Source: Mytilus galloprovincialis (Eukaryota; Mollusca; Bivalvia; Mytilida; Mytilidae). From it: a stretch of 64,000 nucleotides of DNA. The stretch is taken from positions 47,934,122-47,998,121 of the forward strand of contig NC_134849.1 in NCBI RefSeq assembly GCF_965363235.1, written 5' to 3'. The position numbers and the translations under genes were made by a program. Position 1 is the stretch's first letter. Every line of letters starts with the position of its first letter. Shown one piece after another: positions 53,301 through 63,159 of the stretch. The notes under the pieces are model-generated. The model had not been told where the DNA came from. It saw nothing but the letters and a program-made list of their open reading frames with translations, and did no database searches.

Positions 53301-53818
53301 AATGAAGAATTAAGAAGACCAAGGCAATTAAACAGTAGTAGGTTCGTATCGTGTGCATCAGTCAAGCTTTAATATCAATTTCAAACGTTTCGGATTTTTT
53401 TCGGGTGTGTACGATCTGGTCGCAATCATAAAAGCAGTGTAGTCAAAGGAGGCATAAACACTGTTTGGGGGATATTTAAACCGAGATCGTTTCATTCCTG
53501 GTCTTGAAAAAATGTTTTTTGTCTGCGAATTGATACTAACAACTACAAAAAATTAACCAAATACCGGTTACATTGAATAGGAAGAAATTACTTTAGAAAT
53601 AAACATTCAATAAATAGTAAAAAATCAAAACTTGAAAATGTTCAAATTTTTGTGCGAAGGCATGGCGTATTCTATAAACTGTTTTCTTATTACGAGATCA
53701 AAACGTAACACTCTGTCAACATTTTCTTTCAGCAGCAGAGTACATGGATTACGAGACTACCCGGACTTTCCGAACTCACAATCAGCACAACTCACCCCTT
53801 CCAATGGTAAAATGGTAG
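41325..53818 (+). CDS. Short cadherin-like single-pass membrane protein, paralogue (14 exons, 691 aa predicted)
   Basis: Exons: 41325-41390, 43356-43533, 44335-44493, 45033-45167, 46040-46162, 47231-47419, 48512-48699, 48995-49092, 49901-50051, 50584-51140, 51926-51964, 52415-52452, 53269-53337, 53733-53818. All introns are GT-AG with matching phases, giving 2076 coding bases. The product has a signal peptide (1-22), about five cadherin-like repeats, a Thr-rich stalk, a helix at about 561-582 and a 109-residue tail. Exon lengths and phases match exons 1-2 and 10-19 of the neighbouring long gene, so the two are tandem paralogues. The chief uncertainties are the first exon, about 2 kb upstream of exon 2, and the last splice, which sets the tail frame. 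Confidence 0.75.
41805..41895 (-). repeat. Short piece of the 374-base dispersed repeat (intronic)
   Basis: 'gcgtcactgatgagtcttttg', 'tagacgaaacgca', 'tggcgcaaata' and 'caatcctggtatct' match the minus-strand copies at 33240-33314. Confidence 0.75.
42035..42205. repeat. Diverged copy of the 18950-19190 repeat (intronic)
   Basis: Shares 'ctcctgacttagtacagaca', 'tagtgtaaaaatgttga' and 'cctgtcacttgta' with the other two copies. Confidence 0.6.
42360..42545 (+). repeat. Inverted copy of the 4098-4310 repeat (intronic)
   Basis: Reads 'aaggccgttagttttctcg', 'ttttatagctgactatgcgg', 'ttgttgaaggccgtacagtga' and ends 'ctcatcggcaatcatacca'. This is the reverse complement of the 4098 family. The 88-residue open frame across it is repeat sequence. 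Confidence 0.7.
43356..46162 (+). CDS. Exons 2-5: repeats 1-2 of the short cadherin-like protein
   Basis: Exons 43356-43533 (phase 0-1), then 44335-44493, 45033-45167 and 46040-46162 (all 1-1). Repeat 1 has TATDPDGDAFACSID and FDYANTTQFTVTIACDD, the same Cys-pair pattern as the long protein. The linker VIDNDLLQFTNMP is close to but not a full DxNDN. Exon 3 corresponds to exon 10 of the long gene (shared RTG and GIL), so seven exons are absent between exons 2 and 3. Confidence 0.75.
44494..45032 (+). other. Intron 3 of the short gene, open reading noise
   Basis: The open frames of 171, 84 and 67 residues here run past the exon 3 donor into the intron. They have no cadherin features beyond 44493. 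Confidence 0.55.
45540..45935. repeat. Dispersed repeat, 'gatatgattgccaatgaaac' family (intronic)
   Basis: Begins 'gagatgtgatatgattgcca', then 'atccatcaacgttcaaatga' and 'agtggatgt'. 'caaatgaagtggatgt' also occurs at 15042. It lies in intron 4 of the short gene. The 117-residue minus-strand open frame is repeat-derived. Confidence 0.5.
47231..50051 (+). CDS. Exons 6-9: repeats 3-4 of the short cadherin-like protein
   Basis: Exons 47231-47419 (1-1), 48512-48699 (188 bases, phase 1-0, same as exon 14 of the long gene), 48995-49092 (0-2) and 49901-50051 (2-0). Recognisable segments are NNVPYWTNLLTPQTITIAED, SGQSFDYETRNFYNITFTVDD, FVVSDYDGTSTYSYSF, FAIDASTGIINYAVHYDID and TVICTDTTSKTGTSQVEITV. 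These are cadherin repeats with recognisable calcium-site remnants (DYD, DID). The intron between exons 8 and 9 has no counterpart in the long gene. Confidence 0.75.
47975..48225. repeat. Intronic member of the 4098-4310 repeat family
   Basis: 'ccgtacgacctttaactatga', 'gcaacaccaataccgcat', 'aaaagggcccgaaatgaca' and 'caggcgcttgacttggga' match the family in order. In intron 6. Confidence 0.65.
49093..49900 (+). other. Extra intron 8 of the short gene
   Basis: Contains a slightly more GC-rich stretch (about 49140-49500) that I could not match to any repeat in the window. No gene seen. The intron is absent from the paralogue. Confidence 0.45.
50584..51140 (+). CDS. Exon 10: last repeat, Thr stalk, membrane helix and Cys cluster
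   Basis: The exon starts exactly at DVNDNAPSF, a canonical cadherin calcium linker, followed by VNQYTSPGTTIGSA, TDADSGVNAEF and YTMTITAVDKGSPALTST, closely matching exon 16 of the long gene. A stalk TTTTVTTTTTA leads to the helix AVAAFSMAIILASLLAVVFLY. Then come 11 Cys in about 30 residues (FCIRCC, LCCG, CDFCNWC, NCNCC). The frame ends in phase 2 at CAT-AG/GTAACA. Reading into the intron would give only one more residue before a stop. Confidence 0.85.
51180..51790. repeat. Dispersed repeat with tandem sub-units, 'ggccccgcaacgaagttgtcgg' type
   Basis: Begins 'tggccccgcaacgaagttg' and ends near 'gctttgacacatctag'. Inside there is an 8-base minisatellite of the form ATTCCGTC and variants (51227-51310). 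After it come three rounds of a roughly 180-base unit starting near 'acggagtttttttctaaacg' (about 51327, 51486 and 51645). It lies in intron 10 of the short gene. Confidence 0.7.
51926..53818 (+). CDS. Exons 11-14: cytoplasmic tail of the short cadherin-like protein
   Basis: Exons 51926-51964, 52415-52452, 53269-53337 and 53733-53818. They encode RNRPTRTITPQEYR, NPRRADEFDYYD, KNFDSDYESLKNEE and a last exon with EYMDYETT ending HNSPLPMVKW, then TAG at 53816-53818. I chose the last frame because the end SPLPMVKW, and an F-T-Q spacing before it, match the end of the long protein (APMPMKM). It also uses the better donor, GTAGGT at 53338. The acceptor is a triple CAG (53731-53738), so a one- or two-residue wobble is possible. 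The tail is acidic and Tyr-rich. Confidence 0.6.
52465..52960. repeat. Long member of the 'gatataggaagacgtg' repeat family (intronic)
   Basis: 'gatataggaagacgtgatatg', 'gccaataatacgactcacca', 'ataaagggctccaaaatatt', 'accaacggtctaatctatat' and 'cagattcctgacttataaca' in order. The same order is seen in 63160-63430 and, shorter, in 4098-4310. In intron 12. Confidence 0.7.
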
Positions 53819-54226
53819 AACCAGGCAGAGTGGTGTTTACGCGAGGAAGGCCATTGCCTATTGGATATTATTGATCATATAACTACGATAGAAAGTTTTC
53901 ACAACTTCTTAATGAACGAGACAAGATTGTTTTACATTCAACATTTGCATAAAATACGTTTTTATTTATTGATGTGGCTCGCCATATGTGTTTTCTGTTT
54001 GTTTAATGTTCATCATAATGTATTTGCATGGTTGATAATGTTATGTTTTCAGCTGTTAATTCATCTGACATTGTTTTTATTTTGATCTTTATTTGTCATG
54101 CTCCATCTTTTATATCTATTTGTAACAATTGTCTTTCATGTTCATTGGTTACATTTTGTTTTGTTTTAATTTCATCGCTCTATTCCATATAATTCAATTT
54201 TATATTATTTTCTGATTAAGTCTTTG

Positions 54227-54232
54227 AATAAA
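54227..54232 (+). promoter_or_regulatory. Polyadenylation signal AATAAA of the short cadherin-like gene
   Basis: First clear AATAAA after the TAG at 53818, implying a 3'UTR of about 0.4 kb. Confidence 0.4.
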
Positions 54233-54510
54233 TTTGACAAAACAAAACAGGTCAATGACGAAAATGACACCTACATTTTTTTTTATCAAAACGAATAGCT
54301 CCATGTATATTTTATGTTTTATGATACAAACTGACGCATAGTTAATGTATTTTGTTTACTTGTATATTGTTTATTAAAACAAAGTGACTAGTTCTATACT
54401 GTTGAAGGCCAAATTTTATATTCTTGCCCTTGTTTGATGAAAAAATGACAGGCATATTACGACTTCTCTTTAGTTTACGTTATTCAGTAATTTCACCTCT
54501 TATTTCAAGA

Positions 54511-54848
54511 TACGGTTAGTACCGGTGTTACGTGCCTTTATAAAAACGAAACGATACTGAGAAGCATTCTTAAGGGTTTCAACAGACGAAACAATTGATG
54601 ATGATACATTGAAATAAATTCATAATACGCATTTAAAGCCAACAAGTTCTTAATGTTGGCATTTGTTTTTGTATAACCAACGGAAGTAGTTTCTCAATTG
54701 ATGCTAACGTTATTGAACTTTGAAGACTTACTCACTTTGATACCACGTTAAGATAGTCGGTAAGATAAATTCGTTACATACTGTGATCTCACCCTATATA
54801 GCATTTACTGACCCCATATATATCGTATTAGTACACTAGCACACTTTG
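54511..54848 (+). repeat. Duplicated non-coding block, copy 1
   Basis: Matches 58084-58400 in order and spacing: 'acggttagtaccggtg', 'ttacgtgcctttat', 'gggtttcaacag', 'gttggcatttgtttttgtat', 'cggtaagataaattc', 'tctcaccctata', 'ccccatatata', 'ctagcacactttg'. No coding frame is shared. It lies 0.85 kb 5' of the orphan signal-peptide exon. Confidence 0.75.
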
Positions 54849-55695
54849 TAACTAATTTTATTTAATAAATTGATAGCATTGTCTTTCCCTTACCCTTACA
54901 GACACAACCTCTTTCAAAACGTTATTGGTATAAATGTGTTAATGAATATTTACATAACCTATGCACACTTATTTTGTCAAATTGCATGGTCATGCGCTGT
55001 TTTTGATAACAAAGAATAAGGATACAACTTTCTATCATGTCAAAATATTTTTTTTCTAAAATGCGAAAACACATTTGCGTAATGATTTATTTTTCTATTA
55101 TCTAATTGTAACTTTTTTCAATAAGTCGTATCAACATAATTTGCAAAATTTAAATGATTTCAAAACATTAATACAAAACATGACTTAAGGTAAATTTCAG
55201 TTCAATTGATGCATTTGCATGAATTATCTGTATTTCATTGAAAGAGGGATATGGCGTGAATAATTCAACTTTTCAAACTTCAGTATTAAGATGATGCAGA
55301 TAAAAGGATTAACTATTTGTTAATAATATCAAATAAATAGAAATTGAGTCTGAATATATACATCTCTATTCAACTGGAATTAGAAACGTCGAAAGGGTAA
55401 AAGGGTAGAATTAAGGAAACAAGAAAAGAAAAGAAAGAAGAAAAGGCGACAATGATATGATAGACGATCTAAATAAGTAAATTCGAACCCACTTATTATA
55501 CATACGAATTATAGAATATTAAAAATATGAAGTTGACCAAACTGAATACTTTTTTTTCCCTCATACACCTCTTTGATATTTTAGTTATTTCATTTAAAAA
55601 GTCGAAGCACCATCCAAATATTCAGAATCATTTGATGTATTGTACGGTGGAAAGGCATCAGCCGATTTATAAAATTTACAAGTGAAAAAGTTTTA

Positions 55696-55755
55696 ATGAA
55701 GATAATACTATTACTAACCATTAGTTCTGTTATTGTTCAAACAGGATATTGTGCA
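55696..55755 (+). CDS. Orphan first exon: signal peptide of a probable third family member
   Basis: ATG opens MKIILLLTISSVIVQTGYCA: a basic residue, a hydrophobic core and a small-residue cleavage site. It ends in phase 0 exactly at a GTGAGT donor. Length (20 codons), phase and ending (CA before the donor) match exon 1 of the short paralogue (LCA). I could not find a second exon before the right edge, so the rest may lie beyond the window behind a long intron, or this may be a relic. Confidence 0.5.
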
Positions 55756-56524
55756 GTGAGTATCTTAACCTTTACAATATTATGTAACATCTTTGATCTC
55801 ACTACTTGATTCTGTTTTTCGTATGAAAGGAACTAGTTTTGTACAATACATTCAGCATAAGAACTTTGTTGATGTGTAATCCCTGTTCTTGTTTTCTTTA
55901 AAATTAATTGATCGAAAATTGTTTTTTCATTAAAGCAAACCGGTGGAATGAACACCGCTGGAAAAGTTCAAAAGCAGTAAAACAATGTATTCTGCAGCAA
56001 TAATTTGTTGGATTTTTCTGTTTACTTTTTCAAAATTGTAAATTTATTAATAGATCATTGTTTTGTTGAATGTGTATTGCAACAAGAAATCAATTTGTGA
56101 TGTTTAATCAGACATTTTATATGCAACTTTGGTAAGTGTTTTGTGGTTTTAATCACAACTTTCTATGATCAAGAGGTTTTTAGTTACATGTATATGCTTC
56201 TATATATTTCTGATGTGACAATGTGTATATTCTTACACCACCAACTACATAAGTTGATCTTTTTCAATGAGTAATTTACGACGAATGACCACAAACAGTC
56301 CTTTATATACGAACTCGAAATTAATGTTGACATTAATGATACAAGTTTAAGCTTTCCATAAAGATATCAAGTATTTCAAGTATCAGAAATTATTTTCTGC
56401 TAATGTTTTTGTATTCTTGTTGATTTCTGATTTTGGGGGTTTTTAGAGAAAAAGACAGTTTTATATTTATTGTTAGAGTAACCCATAATTGGTGCTTTAA
56501 ATTTAAATGTCTTGTCAAATAATC
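55756..56524. other. Putative intron/intergenic, no gene seen
   Basis: AT-rich. No exon of the cadherin family recognised in any plus-strand frame. Confidence 0.4.
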
Positions 56525-56890
56525 TAACCATAAATACAAGGATTAAAATTGTTTTGGTAAGCTGTGCGTTTCGTCTATAAAAGACTCATCATTAATGTTG
56601 GAATAAATAAAAAGTTAAAACTGCCCAATAAAATACGAAGTTGAACAACATTGAGAAACCAAAGTTCCAAAAGGGTGTTCAAAATATGATAATCTCTTTC
56701 TGGGACTGAAAATCTTAAGTATTTCGAAAACAGTTTTGAAAATAGTTAATTTATAATTAGGACCATACAATGATAATTAACGTCAACGCTAAAGTGCTGA
56801 CGAATAGACTGGTGATACCAGGGTGAGAGATCTCCACCAGCGATGACATCGTCCCAGTGGTTGTAATGTAAACTGATAATAAATACCAGG
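56525..56890 (+). repeat. Full-length diverged copy of the 374-base dispersed repeat
   Basis: 'caaggattaaaatt', 'gcgtttcgtctataaaagact', 'gaagttgaacaacattgaga', 'gaccatacaatgataatt', 'ctggtgatacca', 'ctccaccag' and 'cccagtggttgtaa' follow the order of the copy at 7126. Confidence 0.8.
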
Positions 56891-57180
56891 ATACTTATTT
56901 TGTATGCAAACAATTCTTATATATGCATGTATGTGGCTTATGAAAGAGTCATTTTAGATCCATACTTTCTAAATTATATCACGTGAATGTTTAAACAAAA
57001 TACGTTTGACAAACAAAACATTATAATTACATATCAGTCAGTTTTAGTCAAGAACCCTTTCATTTTCGAATACCGTAATATTTTTATTGACTGACGAACT
57101 GATATTGATTCAAAACACATCATACATAGGAAATAATGTGACACAAAACTAAACTTTTTATACAGATTAAAGTATAGGAA

Positions 57181-57276
57181 ATGAGTAAATGGATAATAAA
57201 CATATGCATTTTGTCTATCATGTGCTTCTTCGCCAACAATAAGTGTAGTTTCAGCAGCATATTTATCGATGATAGA
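57181..57276 (+). CDS. Possible signal-peptide exon (weak)
   Basis: ATG opens MSKWIINICILSIMCFFANN, signal-peptide-like. A GTGAGA donor at 57277 would close the exon in phase 0 after 32 codons. Soon after there is tRNA-like text ('tggcttggtggt' at 57289 and 'ggttcgctc' at 57374), which could be a SINE. No downstream exon is visible, so this could easily be chance. Confidence 0.2.
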
Positions 57277-57390
57277 GTGAGAATTCAGTGGCTTGGTGGT
57301 ATATTAAATACATATATACTGAATCACCAGCCTATCAAAATTGAGGTTGGGAGTTTGAAACCCAGACGTTGCAGGTTCGCTCGGCTATAG

Positions 57391-58083
57391 TCTTAATTGG
57401 CAGTAGAACATCAATTGTTAGTTCCTGTTACCTCGTTTTCAGGACTCGATTACTCATACAAACAGGTCATTCATATATAATTTACTTGTTCCAACTTTTA
57501 TAACACAATCTGACTAATAGAATCTTAGCCATTCCAATAAATAACCACCTGGAACTAATTGTAGTGCTCCTTTTATTTATTACTTCAAGATGACGAGTAT
57601 ATGATCGACTGAAACTAATAGTTTCGTAAAGAAACAAGCAAAATATTAACAACATATGTATATATGTATTTTGTATATGACACGAACTACACGGGTGCAA
57701 GTGTCACTCCAGGAGAGTCGCCTCCCGAAACTCCAAAATAGAAAAAGAAAAAGAAACACCACCAACAACAATAACAACAATTTCATTTGGAGTCAAAATT
57801 CGGATAAAGTATAATAGATATATAAATTGGCAAAACAAATATAGAATACTAGTAATCGTTTATAAATGACGTTCGAGCTATCTGTCATCAGGTTTTGTAT
57901 ATCATTGATACGGAAATTATCACTACAAATCACATGCTTACGAGTGTAATCTATTTTTTCAAGTGATGATATACACCAGTATCTTACCTTTCATATATTT
58001 CTGTGAATACAATTGGTTGAAAGCAACCGCGTAGAGACCATGTTTATTCCAAATTAGATTAGTAGGCGGGGCTTAATTCAAAA
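57391..58083. other. Intergenic, no gene seen
   Basis: No gene recognised. The minus-strand open frame at 57482-57700 has no family features. Confidence 0.4.
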
Positions 58084-58400
58084 CACGGTTAGTAGTGGTG
58101 ACACGTCCCTTTATCATAACAACACGGTGCTGATGACAATTCTTACAGGTTTCAACAGTCTAAGAATTTGATGAACGATTGAAATAAATTCTTAATACAC
58201 ATTTAATGCAAACAAGGTGTTATTGTTGACATTTGTTTTTGTATAGACAAATAGAAAAAGGTTCATAATACTAATGACATTGTTCAAGACTTGATCCCTT
58301 AGATCGGTAAGATAAATTCAGTACATAGTGTACTTCGGTCTCACCCTATATTGAATTAACTAACCCCATATATACCGTATCACGTTACTAGCACACTTTG
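58084..58400 (+). repeat. Duplicated non-coding block, copy 2
   Basis: Second copy of 54511-54848, about 3.57 kb downstream in the same orientation. The sequence beyond the shared part differs on both sides, so the duplication is old or confined to this block. Confidence 0.75.
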
Positions 58401-61400
58401 CAATAACCCGTTTAGTTGTTCAAGCAAAAATTACAGCTGTTTAAATAAAAATTACTGTCAATAATGTAATATACGTTAATGTTCTGTCGAAATATGTTGT
58501 TTCTACATACAATAATACAATGCACTGAACTTAACGAAATAAGAATGATGGCAAAGATATTTTCATTTTAAAAGGGAAATTGTTGCAGTGCAATTGTGAC
58601 TTTGCTTAAATTATTATTATATTAAATTAAGAGTATGTTCATCGAAAAGAGGCCGTTAAAACATGTAATCTTTTTAACATATGCTTGAAATAGAAAATGA
58701 ATTACAGTTTCAAATTTGTGACTAAGATATAATACCAAAAACATCGTATAAACAAAAATAGAAGTTTTTCGTGCATTTTGTACCTCTTGAAAGGTTCACC
58801 ACAGTACTCTTATATATTTAGTAAGTTGAATGATGCATTAAAGGTATTGATCAAATTAGATCATATTGACATTTGTCAATGATATGAATGTTAAGTTATT
58901 CATTACGGATATATTAAAAATTAGCGGAATGTGAAATTTGAATGAGTGATACAAACTATTCGTATGTGACTGTAATGTTTAAGTGAATTGATTAAACATA
59001 TTTGTATTGGAAACAAAATCATGAAAGAAAACAAACATGGTAATGTCATTATGTCAAGGAATACCACTGAGATAAAGTCTCATAATCATAATAACGACAC
59101 ATACATGTAACATAGACCTATATATGTTGATATATATAGTGAAGTTTGTTCATTATAATAATAGCACATTTTCAAAATCATTTTTCCTATTCATTTCTTA
59201 TATTGAAGACTAAATACGTCGGAATCAGGGGGGAACAGGGAAGGTAATGGGTTTATAGAACCCTACGTTCTCTAAGGTATTTTCAAGTCAAATTTCAAAA
59301 AGAGAAAAGATAGAATAGATATTTGTAGCCAGTATCTTTGATCACGGTTTGTGACTCTCACCTCCAAACTTGAAATTTGTATCTTATTTGTCACTGAACT
59401 CAGTCAAATGTATGATGACTGTTCCATATCAGGAAAATCGTCCGTTGTTCTCAGTGATTTGCTGTGTGTGTTGGTATTTTGTTTAGTTGGAGATTTTGTC
59501 TTTTGAATATTTGTTTTTTAGGATGATATAGAAAAAAACTTTACGGTCTTTATGTTATTACTTAATGTTTATTTGAGTATAAGTAAAATGAATTCTTGAT
59601 TTTTTTTTTGTATTATTGATGTTTACTCAGAGATACCATTCCTTTTCATTCCATACATGTATATAGTATCATCTTTTGGTATCCTCTGGTACTCCTGGTG
59701 CACATGTACAGCGTTGTCACACGGTACGAAATCTTTCATGTTTAATAAGATTGAGAATGGAAATTGGGAATGTGTCAAAGAGACAACAACCCAACCAAAA
59801 GAGTAAAAACCAACCATGTTTGTTACCTTGAACGCTTTACAGTTATCATTCTTTAATTATAAGCCGTAGTTTAAAACAAAAGTGGATAAATAATTAATGA
59901 TGGTTGATGAACCATCACGTCTAAAAAATTAAAAGTATACCTTTATTTCAATCCTAGCTGCTGTACTTCAAATAAAATTAATGTTATTAGGCAATTATTT
60001 GTGCATATATGTATATGTATATATAGAAGTGTGTCAATGTACTATCTACAAGGAGAAACAGTTCACTAGATGTGTCATAAATCCCTTGAAATAAACAAAG
60101 TAATGCAGATGACTGCCTGCCTTATTGGTACATTATACATGTAGGTTAAAATATTCAGTTTATTTTTTTGGTTATGTAATGATGCGGTAGAATTGAGACC
60201 AAGTTTCGATTATATTACTTTTTTTAAAATTTGATAGAAGAAAAAAATCTTTTCGTGAAAGCATGCATATATATACTAGTATTATGATTTTATGAAGATG
60301 TTGACAGTTCATATAATGCTCTTCACATAAACATTGTATAGTACTTCTATTACAACGTGAACCTGTCATGCTAATGTTATTTTTTATGAATATAACGTTC
60401 ATATAGCGTCTTATCTCAAAATCTTAATAGGTTAATAGGCCTTTAGTAAACTATTGAGTATCCTTTACAGTAAATATCGGGTTTATGCATAATGTCTAGT
60501 TTATATAAAAATGATTCAGTCATTGTAAACAATACAATGAATGTATGAGCAGCGTCTTTACTTTCACATATTGTAAACTAAGGTTCTGAGTTGTGCGAAG
60601 CTTTAAAGAGCTGTTATAAACTTAAAGTTTTGTAATTCAAATTTCATTATTTTTTGTTTTATTCTTTTGTGTGTCTGACATATTATCTAAAACAAAAATG
60701 TAGATGTTATTCCAAGAGATAAGAAATACAAGTTAGATTGAATAAGAATTCGTTTAGGTTTTCTGACTAAGATTGTGGGCCATTATGATATAAGACCATC
60801 AGAGGAGTTTAATTCATTTTCACATAGATTTTATAACTATAAGCATTCATAGAACAGAATATAATCTTGTGCAGCGCAAACAAAAAATTGCGTTAGAAAA
60901 AAAACGTTTTCCTTCTTGTTCTTTTTTTCTATTTTTGTATCGTTGGGTTGTTTTTAAGTAGACTAAATCATTGCACTATTTTTTCCTTAGATTTATACAT
61001 ATTGAAGCTGTATATATGAATTTGCAGTCTTATTAATATCAATGATTAGGAAATCCTGATACTATTTTTAGAGCTTGAAGAACAGAGATGTTGACTCAGA
61101 GTCCGTCAAGTGTACCATAGGTTGCATGCGACCTATAAACAAGTGTCTATTCGAAATAAGGTGCGATCCATCCTCGAATCACCAAAACAAAACACGAGGT
61201 ATTCGCTACCACGATATGCGCACAAGTAAAATGTAAAACATCAAAATTTCTATCTCATACGATCCGGAAGATTTTCAATCTTAAAATTTTGCGAGGTTTA
61301 TACTGCTCTAGTTTTAATTTTCTGTAATATGGTAATGTCGTTGTCTTTGTTTCTTTTTATATCTTCATTAGAAATAACAAAACAAAAGTTTTGAAACTAA

Positions 61401-62454
61401 TATATAAATGCACCTTCTTTTAGTTCATAATAATCTTTACATTTGGAAAATCAAGGTAATAATGTTGAACATGAGGAAACCATTTAAAAATTACATGATA
61501 CACACAAATTAGTCATAGTTTTATAAATGTCATCGTTTGACCGTTTGAATGCCAACAAATAATATTTTGTAAACTATAAATGGTCTTTTTAGGTTATTAA
61601 AAGATGGGTAAAAAGATGAAATAACTTTTTTTTGATGTCCCAGTTTCAGCTTATCAGAGAGTTTATACGTTTTATTAAATCGTACCCGTTCTACTCAAAT
61701 TGAACTTTTCAAACTACAACCATCTGGTTTGAAAGGAAAAATTTAATATGTATTCAAAACCACATATATCATATGAAATTTATTTCACCTTTATAGCAAA
61801 ATATTAAAAGAAATCCAGTATAATGAAGTAGCGCTCATAGAAAGTTTTGTATGATCACGATAATTTAAAAAGATTTATTGATGGCCAATGATCACCTTAA
61901 TATAATGACATTGGGTAATACTATTTATTGTACTGTTATTGGTCATAGATACATTTATGTTGTTGCTAAAGAAAATTCAATGGAAAAAAGATCATTAATT
62001 AAAGCCCATCCATGCGTACGCTTTCTTATTCAAATGAATTACAGCTGAAGAAATAGAGTGAAAACCTCTTTGTAGCCATCTCATTTTATTTTTCCTCACC
62101 CACAGTCTGTTATGAAAATTATAGAATTTCAAAAGATTTATCATTAAAAATGTGTTTATAAAGTTATGAAAGTTTTCCCCGAAGGTCACTATATGTATAC
62201 ATATAGTAAGTGTTTATATATCATTTAGTGTTATTAACTTCTAAGCATAGAGTTTGTCTTTTGTCAGATTGAGGTTCATGAACACTTCACATAATCTATC
62301 AACTTAGAAACACTGTTATAATGTCCTCATACGCCGAGTTCGGGATAAAGTAAATATATTTGTAAGTTTAAATAGTATCAAGAGACGTTTTAAAAGTAGA
62401 CGATTGAAACAGACGATGGTGCATTCTTGTTTTAATTATTCATTTACTTTTAAA
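58401..62454. other. Intergenic or long intron, no gene seen
   Basis: AT-rich. A short phrase at 59740-59810 ('gaatggaaattgggaatgtg', 'caaagagacaacaaccc') recurs at 26150-26195 and is a dispersed-repeat piece. No coding exon recognised on either strand. Confidence 0.4.
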
Positions 62455-62640
62455 ATTTCATAAGGCCACACCAATTTAATTTCTTGTTCTACGGATTTTT
62501 GGACTCCAAAATTTGGGGCGAGCGAGCGATTTGAAAATTTTAATAAAAAAATATTTAATTTGAAAATTTTTGAGGCGAAGCTTGAAAAGTAAAGGCGAGC
62601 GATTATAATTTTTTTTTGTAAACATGAAATAGTAGGTTTT
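62455..62640. repeat. Dispersed repeat with 'ggcgagcgagcgatttgaaaa'
   Basis: Reads 'aaggccacaccaatttaat', 'tcttgttctacggattttt', 'ggcgagcgagcga', 'ggcgaagcttgaaaa' and 'ggcgagcgatta'. I recall this as a mussel dispersed repeat. Only one copy is in the window. The overlapping minus-strand open frames are repeat-derived. Confidence 0.45.
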
Positions 62641-63159
62641 GGCAATATTAAAACTTGATTTATCACTTGTACTTTGACATTTCTTTAATTTCTGAAGTAT
62701 TTTTTCCCTTTTCACCAAGAAATAATTAAATCTGGTCTATGTCTGTGTAACTGACAATGATACAATTCTCAATCCAAGTCATAATCAGTTTTGGGGCAAC
62801 CCCCTTAATGTTACAAATATCCCTTTTACATGTTTTATGAGGGATCAATATAAAATATGTTTGTTTATACAAAAGGGCTTATATTTTCTCAAAGAACTAT
62901 ATATCTATCTGGTATTAAATGGTCAAAACATGTCCAAGAATTTTTGTAATATTCCTGGACTTTAACCATGTTAACACATTTACTTTAACAGTTTAATATT
63001 ATTCAAAATATTTGTACCCCTCTTTTAGAAAAAGTTGTTTAACATATGATATAACTTTCCTCTTTTTGAGTACAAAATTCTAAGTTTTCAAAGGTTTTGT
63101 ATAGAAGAACTAAACAAATCCTTGGTATTTCTATTTTCTTTTCTACATCAGTAAAATGA
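62641..63159. other. Intergenic, no gene seen
   Basis: AT-rich. No feature recognised. Confidence 0.4.

Noticed and set aside
53632..53874. 80-residue plus-strand open frame as the true C-terminus of the short cadherin-like protein
   Set aside because: It starts in the intron before the acceptor, and its exon part is a different frame from the one matching the long paralogue's end. Kept only as a possible alternative tail.
57289..57382. tRNA gene
   Set aside because: A-box- and B-box-like words are present, but they are too far apart and I could not fold a cloverleaf. At most a SINE remnant.
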